13,946 bases of DNA from Bacteroidota bacterium (lineage in GTDB: Bacteria > Bacteroidota > Bacteroidia > 2-12-FULL-35-15). The DNA lies in assembly GCA_023251855.1 (NCBI GenBank), contig JAHEYA010000019.1:1-13946 (forward strand), read 5' to 3'. The notes under the pieces were generated by a model that did not search any database, was not told the origin of the DNA, and worked only from the letters and a program-made list of their open reading frames with translations. Positions 1 to 8,096 of this stretch are shown piece after piece. The translations under genes were made by a program, and so were the position numbers. Position 1 is the first letter of the stretch. Each line of letters opens with the position of its first letter.

Positions 1-192
1 AAAATCAGAAACAAATTTTTGAGTAAAATTTTCGAGTTCAATATCACGTTTTATAACTGCCTGAGCTATTTTGGGATTGTTTTTCAAAGTAGCAATGCGC
101 ATTTCATCAGCTCCACAATGTTTTACACTTTCTTGTGCGATGATGTTTAGCGAATAAAAAACGGATAAAAGGAATGGGAATAAATTTTTCAT
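1..192 (-). CDS. Secreted protein, N-terminal fragment (possibly M43-type metalloprotease)
   Basis: This is an open frame that starts with the ATG complementary to 190-192 and leaves the window after 64 residues. The first 19 residues form a classic signal peptide: a lysine at position 2, a hydrophobic core FPFLLSVFYSLNII, and a likely cleavage after Ala19 before QESV. The mature part begins with HCGADEM followed by a charged helical stretch. This CG-(A/T)-DE start resembles the propeptide region of secreted M43 (pappalysin-like) zinc proteases of Bacteroidota, which often carry a C-terminal type IX secretion domain. No catalytic motif (HEXXH) is visible because the rest is missing, so the family call is inference. 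A -7-like element lies 17 bases upstream. The signal peptide and reading frame are fairly secure; the protease identity is weak. Confidence 0.6.
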   Translation of the reverse strand, partial: MKNLFPFLLSVFYSLNIIAQESVKHCGADEMRIATLKNNPKIAQAVIKRDIELENFTQKFVSDF

Positions 193-208
193 GTAAACTA
201 TTTTATAA

Positions 209-216
209 CAAAATTA
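209..216 (-). promoter_or_regulatory. Candidate Bacteroidota -7 element for the secreted protein gene
   Basis: The minus strand reads TAATTTTG here, an exact match to the Bacteroidota TAnnTTTG element, 17 bases upstream of the ATG complementary to 190-192. No TTG is found at the expected -33 distance; only TGTT is close. The implied leader would be about 10 nucleotides. Confidence 0.4.
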
Positions 217-368
217 AGGATAAAGAATGATTTTTAACACTACCTATTATGAATTGGTCTGCTTCCTTGAACCTCACCCCCTGCTACATAGACGTCAGGC
301 TAATGATGCATTTTTCATATTGTCAAATAATTACAACTGTTGTTTGCTATAAAATTTTTCTATCAATA

Positions 369-617
369 ATCCTCTTTTTCTTTTGATACAAAAGAAACAA
401 AAAATCAAGACTGCAAATTCATTTGATTAAAAATCTAAACGCCAGCCAGCTGAGCGGAAAAACTCGACTAATAAATAATTGCAAACATTCGAAATTCGTT
501 TAGTCTCAAACACTTTCCGCTCTTCGCACCTGCCCTCGCTTTGACTGACCTTTGATTTTTTTATCAAATGTATTTGAGGTCAGTCCTTTCGTTTTTTGCA
601 AGGGAAAGGAGCGGTGG
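369..617. repeat. Large imperfect inverted-repeat element in the 193-657 intergenic region
   Basis: The gene-free stretch 193-657 holds nested inverted repeats. An inner pair joins 452-470 with 501-522: gagcggaaa pairs perfectly with tttccgctc, and the flanking bases pair imperfectly. An outer pair joins 414-427 with 563-576 and matches at 13 of 14 bases. A separate perfect 9-bp hairpin, gactgacct (543-551) with aggtcagtc (577-585), competes with the outer pairing. The left flank (CTTTTTCTTTTGATACAAAA) resembles the edge of dispersed intergenic repeats I associate with Bacteroidota genomes. No open frame is evident. The element could be a non-autonomous mobile element or a decayed structured locus. 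Its boundaries are approximate. In 193-368 I see only the promoter-like element at 209-216. Confidence 0.5.
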
Positions 618-657
618 ACTAAAACATATTAGGTAATTGTATAAAAACATCAAAAAA

Positions 658-2703
658 TTAAGATTGACTAGTAAGATGTTTCATTGATTCATTCACTTCA
701 TTCAGGGGTTTTTGGCAGGTTTTGTTATGACAAATGTAAATCAATGTTTGATTATTAATGAACCTGTTTTTCAATAGAGGCAATGTACTTTGAGTTAAAC
801 TTCCTGCAAAAATTTTATTAGGAAAGTAGTGTTGATTAAAACTTTTTCTTTTTTCATGAGCATCTTTACCGGATACCGCTATTTCATAAAATGGTTGTGA
901 AAAATATAGAAGTAACATTGCCCAATTGCTATAACCTGCTCCATAATTGACAATTTCGTTAAGCATGTTGTTCAACATTTTTTGGCTCCTATTTATGTAT
1001 TCTTCATTTTCAAAATGGTGTCCTAAAATAAATAATGATTTTGCGATACTGGAATTGGAGGCAGGGATGACATTGTCGGACAGTTCCATTTTTCTGCTGA
1101 TGAGCGGTTTATCTTCATTAGAAGTAAAATAAAACATACCACTATTTTTATCAAGAAAATGAGTGATACAATACTTCATCAGATCATTTGCTTTGAGCAA
1201 ATACTTTTCAATGAAAGTAGCTTCATATAATGCGATCAAGGCTTCAATAGTAAAACTATAATCTTCCAAATAGCCATTTATTGTTGATCTGCCATTTTTG
1301 TAATTATGATTTAAGCAATTTTCATTATGCAATTGTTTTGACAAAATAAATTCTACGTTTTTGATCGCGATTTCTAAAAAACGAGGCTCGTCAAATGCCA
1401 CGTAAGCATCAATGTATCCCTTTAACATTAAAGCATTCCATGATGTTAAAATTTTATCATCTAATCCGGGATGAATACGTTGTTCACGAATTTTTAAAAG
1501 TTGATTTTTAATTTCAGCGATATTGGAGTGGAGCTGATGAATAGTCAAATTGTATTTAATAGCAATACTTTCATCAGTATTGTTACGTAGCAGAATATAG
1601 TTGTTGTGTTCCCAAAGACCAAGTTCATTTATATTAAAATAGTCGGCAAAAAGGTCAAAATTTTCTTTTAAGATAATTTGCAGGTACTCTTTTTTCCATA
1701 CATAATATTTACCTTCTTCGTTTTCAGAATCAGCATCTAATGCAGAATAGAAAGCACCTTCGGGAGATGTTAGTTCTCGTTCAACAAAAGCCAAAGTTTC
1801 GAATACTATTTGTTTGTACAAAGGATTATTTGTTGCCTGAAAAGCTTCACTGTAAAGTGTTACGAGTTGTGCATTGTCGTATAGCATTTTTTCGAAGTGA
1901 GGAGCTTTCCAATATTGATCCACGGAGTAGCGTGAAAAGCCACCGCCTAATTGATCATATATGCCACCATAAGCCATTTTTTGTAAAGTAAGATCAACGT
2001 GCTGTAATATCTCTTCCTTTAGAGGATTGCCTGTAGTAAATGCATACCTTAATAAAAACTGATAATTATTTGGAAGAGGAAATTTAGGAGCTTTGTTTGG
2101 ACCACCTTGTACATTGTCAAAATAACGTTTCCAATTGTTGTAAATTTCATGAAGTGTTTCAATTGTTAATTTTTCATGAAGTTCATTAACGATTACCAAC
2201 TGTGCCTGATGAACACCTTCAGTTAATTTTTTTGCATACTCCAAGGCTTTCTCTTTTTCATTTTTGTATACATCAGAAAGATTTAACAAAAGATTTAACC
2301 ATTCTTGTTTTTGAAAATAGGTTCCTCCATAAATTGGTTTGCCATCGGGTAATGCAAAACAATTAAGTGGCCAGCCACCTCTGCCAGTCATTAATTGAAC
2401 TGCAAGCATGTATACCTGATCAATATCCGGGCGTTCTTCACGATCAACTTTAATACAAATGAAGTGAGCATTCATAATTTTTGCTACCGTTTCATCTTCG
2501 AAACATTCATGTTCCATTACATGGCACCAATGACAGGCCGAATAACCAATACTAAGCAAAATTAGTTTGTCTTCACGTTTTGCTTTTTCAAGTGTTTCAT
2601 CATTCCATGCATGCCAATCTACCGGGTTATGGGCATGTTGTAGGAGGTATGGACTTGTTTCATGAATAAGGGAATTGGTATATTTTGATCGCTGGAATTC
2701 CAT
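658..2703 (-). CDS. DUF255/YyaL-type thioredoxin-domain protein (spermatogenesis-associated protein 20 family)
   Basis: This full-length 681-residue protein matches the usual family size. An N-terminal thioredoxin-like domain spans about residues 10-170 and begins with the family signature SPYLLQHAHNPVDW. Its redox motif CHWC is at residues 57-60, followed by VDREERPDID and GGWP. A long helical (alpha/alpha)6-barrel-like part follows, with conserved blocks GGP..APKFP (about 200-209), DQLGGGFSRYSVD (250-262) and PHFEKMLYDNA (268-278). A final C-x(n)-C motif near ICHNKTC lies close to the end. All hallmark residues are intact. No signal peptide is visible, so it is probably cytoplasmic. The biochemical role of the family is not settled; some members are annotated as cellobiose epimerase-like or thioredoxin-like on fold alone. 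The gene stands alone, 40 bp from the inverted-repeat element and divergent from the next gene. Confidence 0.93.
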   Translation of the reverse strand: MEFQRSKYTNSLIHETSPYLLQHAHNPVDWHAWNDETLEKAKREDKLILLSIGYSACHWCHVMEHECFEDETVAKIMNAHFICIKVDREERPDIDQVYMLAVQLMTGRGGWPLNCFALPDGKPIYGGTYFQKQEWLNLLLNLSDVYKNEKEKALEYAKKLTEGVHQAQLVIVNELHEKLTIETLHEIYNNWKRYFDNVQGGPNKAPKFPLPNNYQFLLRYAFTTGNPLKEEILQHVDLTLQKMAYGGIYDQLGGGFSRYSVDQYWKAPHFEKMLYDNAQLVTLYSEAFQATNNPLYKQIVFETLAFVERELTSPEGAFYSALDADSENEEGKYYVWKKEYLQIILKENFDLFADYFNINELGLWEHNNYILLRNNTDESIAIKYNLTIHQLHSNIAEIKNQLLKIREQRIHPGLDDKILTSWNALMLKGYIDAYVAFDEPRFLEIAIKNVEFILSKQLHNENCLNHNYKNGRSTINGYLEDYSFTIEALIALYEATFIEKYLLKANDLMKYCITHFLDKNSGMFYFTSNEDKPLISRKMELSDNVIPASNSSIAKSLFILGHHFENEEYINRSQKMLNNMLNEIVNYGAGYSNWAMLLLYFSQPFYEIAVSGKDAHEKRKSFNQHYFPNKIFAGSLTQSTLPLLKNRFINNQTLIYICHNKTCQKPLNEVNESMKHLTSQS

Positions 2704-2799
2704 TTGTTAAATTTTAGTAAAGATAGGAATGAAATGTTTTGTGGTATTAAAAATGGAATCCGATTATTTTATTAAATTTAAAAAAAGTATATTTATAAG

Positions 2800-3303
2800 A
2801 TGTGGAAAAATATAGTTAGAAAAAAAGGAATTCAAATTGCTTTCGGGATCACAGCTTGTGGATTGATAAGTATTCCTTTATTGATTTGGTTTTCATCTGT
2901 GTTAATTATTGAAGGCGAAACTTTATTAGTGCTTTTGCTGGCTTGTGGATTGGTGGGATTGATGTTTTGGAAATATGTGAGAGAAGATATTGATATGGAG
3001 TATAATCATTTTGCAATGTACTCTTTTGCAGGATTTGGAATGTGTTTGTTGAATTTAATTTTGTTTTTGAATTATGCTATCAGAATAAATACTTTTTCGG
3101 AAACATATAAAATTTCAAAAAGAGGGACACATAGTCAGGTGATACTTTCAGGAAATGCTGATCTTAGTACTATTGAGAGCAATTTAAGCAATTATTTACG
3201 CGAACATTCCACCAATTATTATGTCTCTAAAAAAGTCACAATTACTTTTGAAACAGGATTGTTTGGTATAGATATGATAAAGGATTGCAAGTTTACTGAT
3301 TAG
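2800..3303 (+). CDS. Hypothetical three-helix membrane protein
   Basis: I do not recognise this 167-residue protein. Its first half holds three hydrophobic segments at about residues 14-36, 40-58 and 72-94. Its second half (about 100-167) is polar and probably forms a small alpha/beta domain: a basic strand KISKRGTHSQVILSG, a helix DLSTIESNLSNYLREH, and alternating hydrophobic residues in KKVTITFETGLFG. The start is the ATG at 2800, preceded by an A-rich leader with no Shine-Dalgarno site. The gene is divergent from the DUF255 gene and converges on the RDD gene, whose stop codon begins one base after this one ends. The tail-to-tail contact leaves no room for a separate terminator. Codon usage resembles the neighbours. 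It is probably real given its length and coherent topology, but has no assignable function. Confidence 0.72.
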   Translation: MWKNIVRKKGIQIAFGITACGLISIPLLIWFSSVLIIEGETLLVLLLACGLVGLMFWKYVREDIDMEYNHFAMYSFAGFGMCLLNLILFLNYAIRINTFSETYKISKRGTHSQVILSGNADLSTIESNLSNYLREHSTNYYVSKKVTITFETGLFGIDMIKDCKFTD

Positions 3304-3304
3304 A

Positions 3305-4024
3305 TCAACTATTACCGAGATAGCTATAATCCTGAAGCACTGTACTTAAAAATTGTATGTCGGGTAAGTGGGTAGTAATTTCCATTGTTGCTTTTGTTTT
3401 TAAAACAAGCCTTTCCATAGCTTCATAATTGTTGGAACGAATACATACCTGCATCACTTCTTTAATAATACTAATGTCATTATCAGAAAGTCTAACTGCC
3501 TGCGGAAAAACAACTGTATAGTTTGGTTCTGCTTTATTTAAAATGGTATCACTCAACTGTACTTTTTGCTTCATTTTAATAACTGTGGTGCCTGCAGCTA
3601 TATCACCAATGCGCTGTCCCTTGCCATTTATTAATATTGTTATAAGTGCTATTGCGCCACCCAATATACGCATATCAATAATGCGCAATAACCACCTCAA
3701 TAAATAAGCTCCAAAATTAGCCTGAGTACCATTGAGTTTTACCACTTTAATTTTCATGATCATTTTACCAAATGATTTTCCCTGAAAAAATATTTCGCAT
3801 ACCAAATCATATAGCAGTATAGGTAAAATAAGAAGTGAAACGATCGCAAAACTTTCTATCCACTGCCAATGTTTTCCAGTAAGGGTTATAATCAGAAGTA
3901 TTAACAAAAAATAAGCAATAAAAAATAAATAGTCGAGGAGAGTGGCCAGGATGCGATCACCGATACTGGCAAGTTCATATTCAATATCAACATTTTGTGA
4001 AGTTTGTATTCGAATGTTATCCAT
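3305..4024 (-). CDS. RDD family membrane protein (MoxR-cluster associated)
   Basis: This 239-residue integral membrane protein carries a typical RDD domain over about residues 14-150. The naming Arg and Asp fall in the first helix region (R24 and D31 in IGDRILATLLDY). Further family blocks are QGKSFGKMIMKIKVV (81-95) and GQRIGDIAAGTTVIK (136-150). Membrane segments lie at about 28-48, 58-79 and 113-133. A soluble tail of some 85 residues ends with FLSTVLQDY. RDD proteins have been linked to ion transport or to membrane-complex assembly in a few cases, but the general function is unknown. The gene is divergent from the SpoIIM-like gene with 165 bp between starts. RDD genes next to SpoIIM/MoxR/DUF58 genes are a recurring association, so I infer that it is part of the same system. 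I found no convincing promoter on this strand. Confidence 0.9.
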   Translation of the reverse strand: MDNIRIQTSQNVDIEYELASIGDRILATLLDYLFFIAYFLLILLIITLTGKHWQWIESFAIVSLLILPILLYDLVCEIFFQGKSFGKMIMKIKVVKLNGTQANFGAYLLRWLLRIIDMRILGGAIALITILINGKGQRIGDIAAGTTVIKMKQKVQLSDTILNKAEPNYTVVFPQAVRLSDNDISIIKEVMQVCIRSNNYEAMERLVLKTKATMEITTHLPDIQFLSTVLQDYSYLGNS

Positions 4025-4135
4025 AAAAGGCTATGCCAATAAATGTTTCCTTCATTTTATAAACATTATAAAAATAGCTAATTTAAAGTAATTAAATCAA
4101 ACAGTTTTTAAATGATTTTTTTGTATAAATTTACC

Positions 4136-4143
4136 AGAACAAG
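4136..4143 (+). promoter_or_regulatory. Weak candidate -7 element for the MoxR-cluster operon
   Basis: The bases TAAATTTA match TAnnTTTG at all but the last position, 46 bases before the ATG at 4190. No TTG lies at the expected -33 spacing. The 165-bp divergent region 4025-4189 is very AT-rich, so a chance match is likely; it is listed because a promoter for the long downstream operon must lie near here. Confidence 0.25.
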
Positions 4144-4189
4144 AATAAAAGCGTAATTAAATAATCTAAAAGAATTCATAAATTAGGTA

Positions 4190-5170
4190 ATGAAGGAAAT
4201 TACTTTTTTAAATCAAAATGCCGATAAATGGCAGCAGTTTGAATCCCTAATTTCTACCAAAGGCAATTCTGACCCTGATCTCATGGCTGAATTGTTTATT
4301 CAACTAACTGATGATCTATCTTACTCCAAAACAAATTACCCAAAATCAAAAACCACACAATATCTTAATTCAATAGCAGCTAGGGTTCATCAGGAGATTT
4401 ATAAGAACAAAAAGGAAAAAAGCAATCGCATTATCCATTTTTGGAAAGATGAATTACCTTTTGTTTTTAAAAATTCACATAAACAATTATTCTATTCTTT
4501 TCTAATATTTGTAATAGCAGTGCTTGTTGGAATTGTTTCTGCAGCATATGATGATACATTTGTGCGACTAATTCTTGGTGACAGTTATGTAAATATGACT
4601 TTGGAAAATATTGATAAAGGTGATCCAATGGCGGTTTATAAAAGTATGAATCAGATAGATATGTTTTTTGGTATTACTATTAATAACATTCGTGTTGCCT
4701 TTGTTTGTTTTGTATTAGGGATACTTTTTTCTTTTGGAACCGGGGTAATGTTATTTTATAATGGAATAATGCTCGGATCATTTCAATACTTTTTTTATTC
4801 AAAAGGTTTACTATTGCAATCAGTTTTAGCTATTTGGATACATGGAACATTAGAAATATCGGCTATTATCATTGCCGGGTGTGCTGGTTTAATAATGGGT
4901 AACAGCATATTATTTCCCGGAACATATTCAAGAGGTGTGTCATTTATACAGGGGGCCAAACAAGGAGTAAAAATTGTTATTGGATTGGTTCCGATATTTA
5001 TAACAGCCGGTTTTTTTGAAAGTTTTGTAACACGATATTCAAAAATGCCAATGTGGTTGAGCATAACAATTATAGGCAGTTCACTGGTGTTTATCGTCTG
5101 GTATTTTATTGTTTATCCAATTCAGTTAAATAAAAAAGTTGACAAAAAAACAATTTTAAGTTTACAATAA
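4190..5170 (+). CDS. SpoIIM/DUF95-type stage II sporulation protein M homologue
   Basis: This 326-residue membrane protein belongs to the family named after Bacillus SpoIIM, here in a non-sporulating lineage. A soluble N-terminal part (about 1-95) carries the family pattern W..FE.L, then DDLSYSKTNYP, YLNSIAARVHQEIY. Hydrophobic segments follow at about 100-119, 165-190, 208-235, 260-280 and 288-310. The conserved core NGIMLG (191-196) and HGTLEISAIIIAGCAGL (218-234) is intact. In Bacillus, SpoIIM works in a membrane complex with SpoIID and SpoIIP during engulfment; neither partner is here, so the function is probably different. This is the first gene of the plus-strand run, and the next gene starts 17 bp downstream. 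I infer a role as the membrane anchor or channel-like part of the MoxR module. Confidence 0.9.
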   Translation: MKEITFLNQNADKWQQFESLISTKGNSDPDLMAELFIQLTDDLSYSKTNYPKSKTTQYLNSIAARVHQEIYKNKKEKSNRIIHFWKDELPFVFKNSHKQLFYSFLIFVIAVLVGIVSAAYDDTFVRLILGDSYVNMTLENIDKGDPMAVYKSMNQIDMFFGITINNIRVAFVCFVLGILFSFGTGVMLFYNGIMLGSFQYFFYSKGLLLQSVLAIWIHGTLEISAIIIAGCAGLIMGNSILFPGTYSRGVSFIQGAKQGVKIVIGLVPIFITAGFFESFVTRYSKMPMWLSITIIGSSLVFIVWYFIVYPIQLNKKVDKKTILSLQ

Positions 5171-5187
5171 AATCAGAAAACAAAAAA

Positions 5188-6147
5188 ATGACAGATCAAG
5201 AAAAAATTAATTTCCGTCAGGTTCGTGACTTTGGAGAAACATTTAATGTTTCTGTAAAATTCTTTCGCCAAAATTTTAAACTTTTTTTTCAATCTCTTAT
5301 TTTTATTGCCGGTCCTTTTGTACTGATTAGTGCTATTGCCGGGGCTTTTTATCAATCTAGCACATTGAGCATGTTCTCGATGCTAAAAATGGGTGGTTCG
5401 GAACTGTTTTCTCAATTTGGCTGGACTTATTTAATTTTTATTCTTGCTACAATATTGGCAAATCTGATGCTGCTGGGGACTGTTTTTTCCTTTATGATCA
5501 ATTATTTTGAAAAGGGGCCGTTGGGTTTTACTGTAAATGAAGTAGGGCAATTAGTAGTTAAAAATATTGGAAAAATAATGAGTGTGTTTTTTGTACTAAT
5601 GTTACTAACATTGGTTGCAATTGCTATTGTTATCGGACTTATTGTATTGCTTGCAAGTATTTCATCTGTTCTTGGAATTTTATTTGGGATAGGATTGTTT
5701 TTTGGTTTGTTGATTTTGCTCCCACCTTTAATTTGGCAATTATCTGTAGTTTATTTAGTGAAAATGCAAGAAGGCAAAGGCGTACTTGATTCTATTGGTC
5801 GCACTCGAAAAGTTATACGAGATAATTTCTGGTGGACATGGGTAATTATGGTTTGTGCAGTATTTGCAGTTGGGATCATTTCTTTTGTATTTGCTTTGCC
5901 ACAGGCACTTTACCAATTTATTCTCATATTCAGTGCAATGAAAGGTGGAACACAGGAAGTTTCCACTTCTTTTTTAATCGTTGCTACTGTTTGTACTTTT
6001 TGCAGTACATTATTGTATAGTTGCTTGTATGTAATAAGTGCATTTCATTATTATAGTCTTGTAGAACAAAAAGATGGTATTGGACTAATGGAACGAATAG
6101 ATGAAATAGGTAATACCCCTGTTAATAATGTGGAGCAACAGTATTAA
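5188..6147 (+). CDS. Six-helix membrane protein of the MoxR cluster, family not recognised
   Basis: This 319-residue protein has about six membrane segments (roughly 34-54, 80-104, 129-156, 160-190, 214-237 and 262-286) and little soluble mass. Two stretches look conserved in style: an amphipathic loop EGKGVLDSIGRTRKVIRDNFWWTW (about 195-218), and a charged C-terminal end FHYYSLVEQKDGIGLMERIDEIG. I cannot assign a named family with confidence; it resembles loosely the DUF4013 or membrane-glycerophosphodiesterase-like helical proteins. The start ATG at 5188 follows an A-rich leader. The last 20 bp overlap the start of the DUF4129 gene, indicating translational coupling. Its fixed place between SpoIIM and DUF4129 suggests a structural membrane part of the same complex, which is inference from position only. 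Confidence 0.82.
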   Translation: MTDQEKINFRQVRDFGETFNVSVKFFRQNFKLFFQSLIFIAGPFVLISAIAGAFYQSSTLSMFSMLKMGGSELFSQFGWTYLIFILATILANLMLLGTVFSFMINYFEKGPLGFTVNEVGQLVVKNIGKIMSVFFVLMLLTLVAIAIVIGLIVLLASISSVLGILFGIGLFFGLLILLPPLIWQLSVVYLVKMQEGKGVLDSIGRTRKVIRDNFWWTWVIMVCAVFAVGIISFVFALPQALYQFILIFSAMKGGTQEVSTSFLIVATVCTFCSTLLYSCLYVISAFHYYSLVEQKDGIGLMERIDEIGNTPVNNVEQQY

Positions 6148-6859
6148 GTTTTATTTTATTTTTTTTCTTTTTCTCTGTGGATTATTTCATGGCTCAGCTG
6201 TTTACTGTAAAAGCAATGCTGACAAAATAAAAACGAAAATTGTTTTTGACTCCTCAAAAATAGAAGTAAGGCAATTGAATGAAATTGATCAAAAAAAATT
6301 ATTGAGCAACACTAATTATAATTATGATAAAGTTGGTCCGGCACCAAAGTCGCTTTGGCAGAGGTTTAAGGAGTGGCTCGGAAGAAAAATAGATGGCATT
6401 ATTGATACTAAAAGCGGAAGCATTGTTCTTGAAATATTAAAATACATTTTAATTGTTGCATCCATTGTATTAATTATTTTTCTGCTTTTGAAAAATGATA
6501 TAAGAGCCTTGTTTTACGGGAAGAGTGCTTCTCTATCAATTGATTTTAAAGAATTTGAAGAAGATATTCATACAATTAATTTTAATGAGTTGATTGACAT
6601 TGCTCTTTCTGAAAAAGATTTTAGACGTGCAATTCGGTTACATTTTTTAAAATTACTCAAGGAGTTATCCGACAAAAATTTAATAAGTTGGAAAATTGAT
6701 AAAACAAACAACGATTATGCAATTGAGCTAGCTGATACCAGATATAAGCATTTTAAGGAGTTGGCAATTTCGTATGAATACATTTGGTATGGTAATTTTC
6801 CATTGGAGGAGATTCATTTTAAAAGTACAATTGAAAAATTTAAAATGTTTGAGATCTGA
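6128..6859 (+). CDS. DUF4129 domain-containing membrane-anchored protein
   Basis: This protein has 243 residues. It starts with a signal peptide or anchor (about 8-27, IKFYFIFFLFLCGLFHGSAV). An extracytoplasmic stretch of about 70 residues follows, with a tryptophan-containing amphipathic segment SLWQRFKEWLGRKIDG (75-90). A membrane helix at about 101-121 leads to a C-terminal domain with the DUF4129 pattern: FRRAIRLHFLKLLKELSDKNLISWKIDKTNNDY (165-197), then YEYIWYGNFPL. DUF4129 occurs next to MoxR, DUF58 or transglutaminase-like genes, but its activity is unknown. The start overlaps the previous gene by 20 bp, and the stop overlaps the next start in a TGATG junction, so both neighbours should be translationally coupled. 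The topology places the DUF4129 domain on the cytosolic side, where it could meet the ATPase. Confidence 0.88.
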   Translation: MWSNSIKFYFIFFLFLCGLFHGSAVYCKSNADKIKTKIVFDSSKIEVRQLNEIDQKKLLSNTNYNYDKVGPAPKSLWQRFKEWLGRKIDGIIDTKSGSIVLEILKYILIVASIVLIIFLLLKNDIRALFYGKSASLSIDFKEFEEDIHTINFNELIDIALSEKDFRRAIRLHFLKLLKELSDKNLISWKIDKTNNDYAIELADTRYKHFKELAISYEYIWYGNFPLEEIHFKSTIEKFKMFEI

Positions 6860-8082
6860 TGTTGAAAGGAAATAAAAAATATATAATCATTTTAATTGTT
6901 TGCTTTACAGTTCTTATTGTTTTGCAGTTATTTGCTCCAAAGCCTATCAACTGGAAATCCTCCTACTCTAAAAAAGATAAAATTCCTTTTGGTACTTCTG
7001 CTTTGTATGATCAGCTTCCGGCAGTTTTTCCTTTACAAAAAATTGCAAGTGCAACATTTCCATTATATACTGTTTTAAAAAACAAGGATTTTCAAAAACA
7101 TAATTACATAATTATAAATAATGTGTTTAAGCCTGATACGCTTGATACAAGGGAGTTGTTTAAGTTTGTTTCTGCCGGTAATTCTGTATTTATTTCAGCT
7201 AATTATTTTGAAGGAAAATTTTCTGATTCGTTGAAACTTAAAACTGATAACCCTTCCAACTTGGAAAGTATAAATGTTGATTCTTTAGCATTTTCTAAAA
7301 TTTATAAATCGCAGGATACGGTAAAAACGAATTTTACAAGTCCGGGCTTAAAAAATTCCCGTTACTATACATATTCAAAAGGTTTTGCGGGATCTTGTTT
7401 TAGTTCGTTTGATACTGCTAAAAGTGTTGTTTTAGGAGTTTATGAAAAAATGGGAATAAATTTTATTAAAATTAAAATGGGTAAAGGGGAGCTTTTTCTT
7501 AACTCGATTCCAGAAGCATTTAGCAATTATCATTTTGTTAATATCAATTATTCTTATGTTTACAAAGCACTTTCTTATTTGCCAAATCAATCAGTCATTT
7601 GGGACGAATATTATAAAACCGGTAATGACAAAAGTGATAGTCCATTAAGGGTTATTTTTAGTAATCCATTATTACTAAAGGCATATTATGTACTTATTTT
7701 ATCATTGATCTTATTTATGGTGTTTGGTGCAAAACGCAAACAACGAATAATTCCTGTTATTGAACCCTATAGAAATACAACCCTTGATTTTGTTGATATT
7801 GTGGGAACATTGTATTATCAAACAGGAAATCACAAAAACATTGTTGAAAAAAAGATTAATTATTTTTTAGAATTCATTCGAACTAATTTTCAAACCAAAA
7901 CAACTATTTATGACGACACATTTATTTCCAGAATAGCTATCTTATCAGGAATTGATGAACAGAGCATTCATAACCTATTTTATTTTTTTTCAGATTTAAG
8001 TAGTAAGCAAAACATAACACAAGCTGAACTTTTACAATTAAATAGTATGATTGAAAATTTTCATAAACAGAGTAAACGATAA
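6859..8082 (+). CDS. DUF4350 domain-containing membrane protein
   Basis: This 407-residue protein has an N-terminal helix at about 8-25. A periplasmic domain of some 240 residues follows, opening with the DUF4350 signature W..SYSKKDKIPFGTSALYDQLPAVFP (32-58). Later blocks are YIIINNVF, DTRELFKFVSAGNSVFIS and GKGELFLNSIPEAFSNYHF, laid out like a Rossmann-type or GldG/IFT52-like sugar-binding fold. A second helix at about 272-290 leads to a cytosolic tail of about 115 residues containing YRNTTLDFVDIVGTLYYQTGNHKNI, which is typical of the C-terminal part in this family. The function is unknown. The two-helix topology with a large outer domain and a cytosolic tail would suit a sensor or client receptor connected to the MoxR ATPase; that is inference. 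The start overlaps the previous stop by one base. Confidence 0.88.
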   Translation: MLKGNKKYIIILIVCFTVLIVLQLFAPKPINWKSSYSKKDKIPFGTSALYDQLPAVFPLQKIASATFPLYTVLKNKDFQKHNYIIINNVFKPDTLDTRELFKFVSAGNSVFISANYFEGKFSDSLKLKTDNPSNLESINVDSLAFSKIYKSQDTVKTNFTSPGLKNSRYYTYSKGFAGSCFSSFDTAKSVVLGVYEKMGINFIKIKMGKGELFLNSIPEAFSNYHFVNINYSYVYKALSYLPNQSVIWDEYYKTGNDKSDSPLRVIFSNPLLLKAYYVLILSLILFMVFGAKRKQRIIPVIEPYRNTTLDFVDIVGTLYYQTGNHKNIVEKKINYFLEFIRTNFQTKTTIYDDTFISRIAILSGIDEQSIHNLFYFFSDLSSKQNITQAELLQLNSMIENFHKQSKR

Positions 8083-8096
8083 ACAAATTTAAAAAA

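Noticed and set aside
272..280. CCTCACCCC, shared with the start of repeat copy 2 at 12677-12684
   Set aside because: A nine-base match without the hairpin is too short to call a fourth copy; it could be a decayed remnant.
4190..5170. Sporulation function from the SpoIIM homology
   Set aside because: No other sporulation gene is present, the lineage does not sporulate, and the gene sits in a MoxR cluster.
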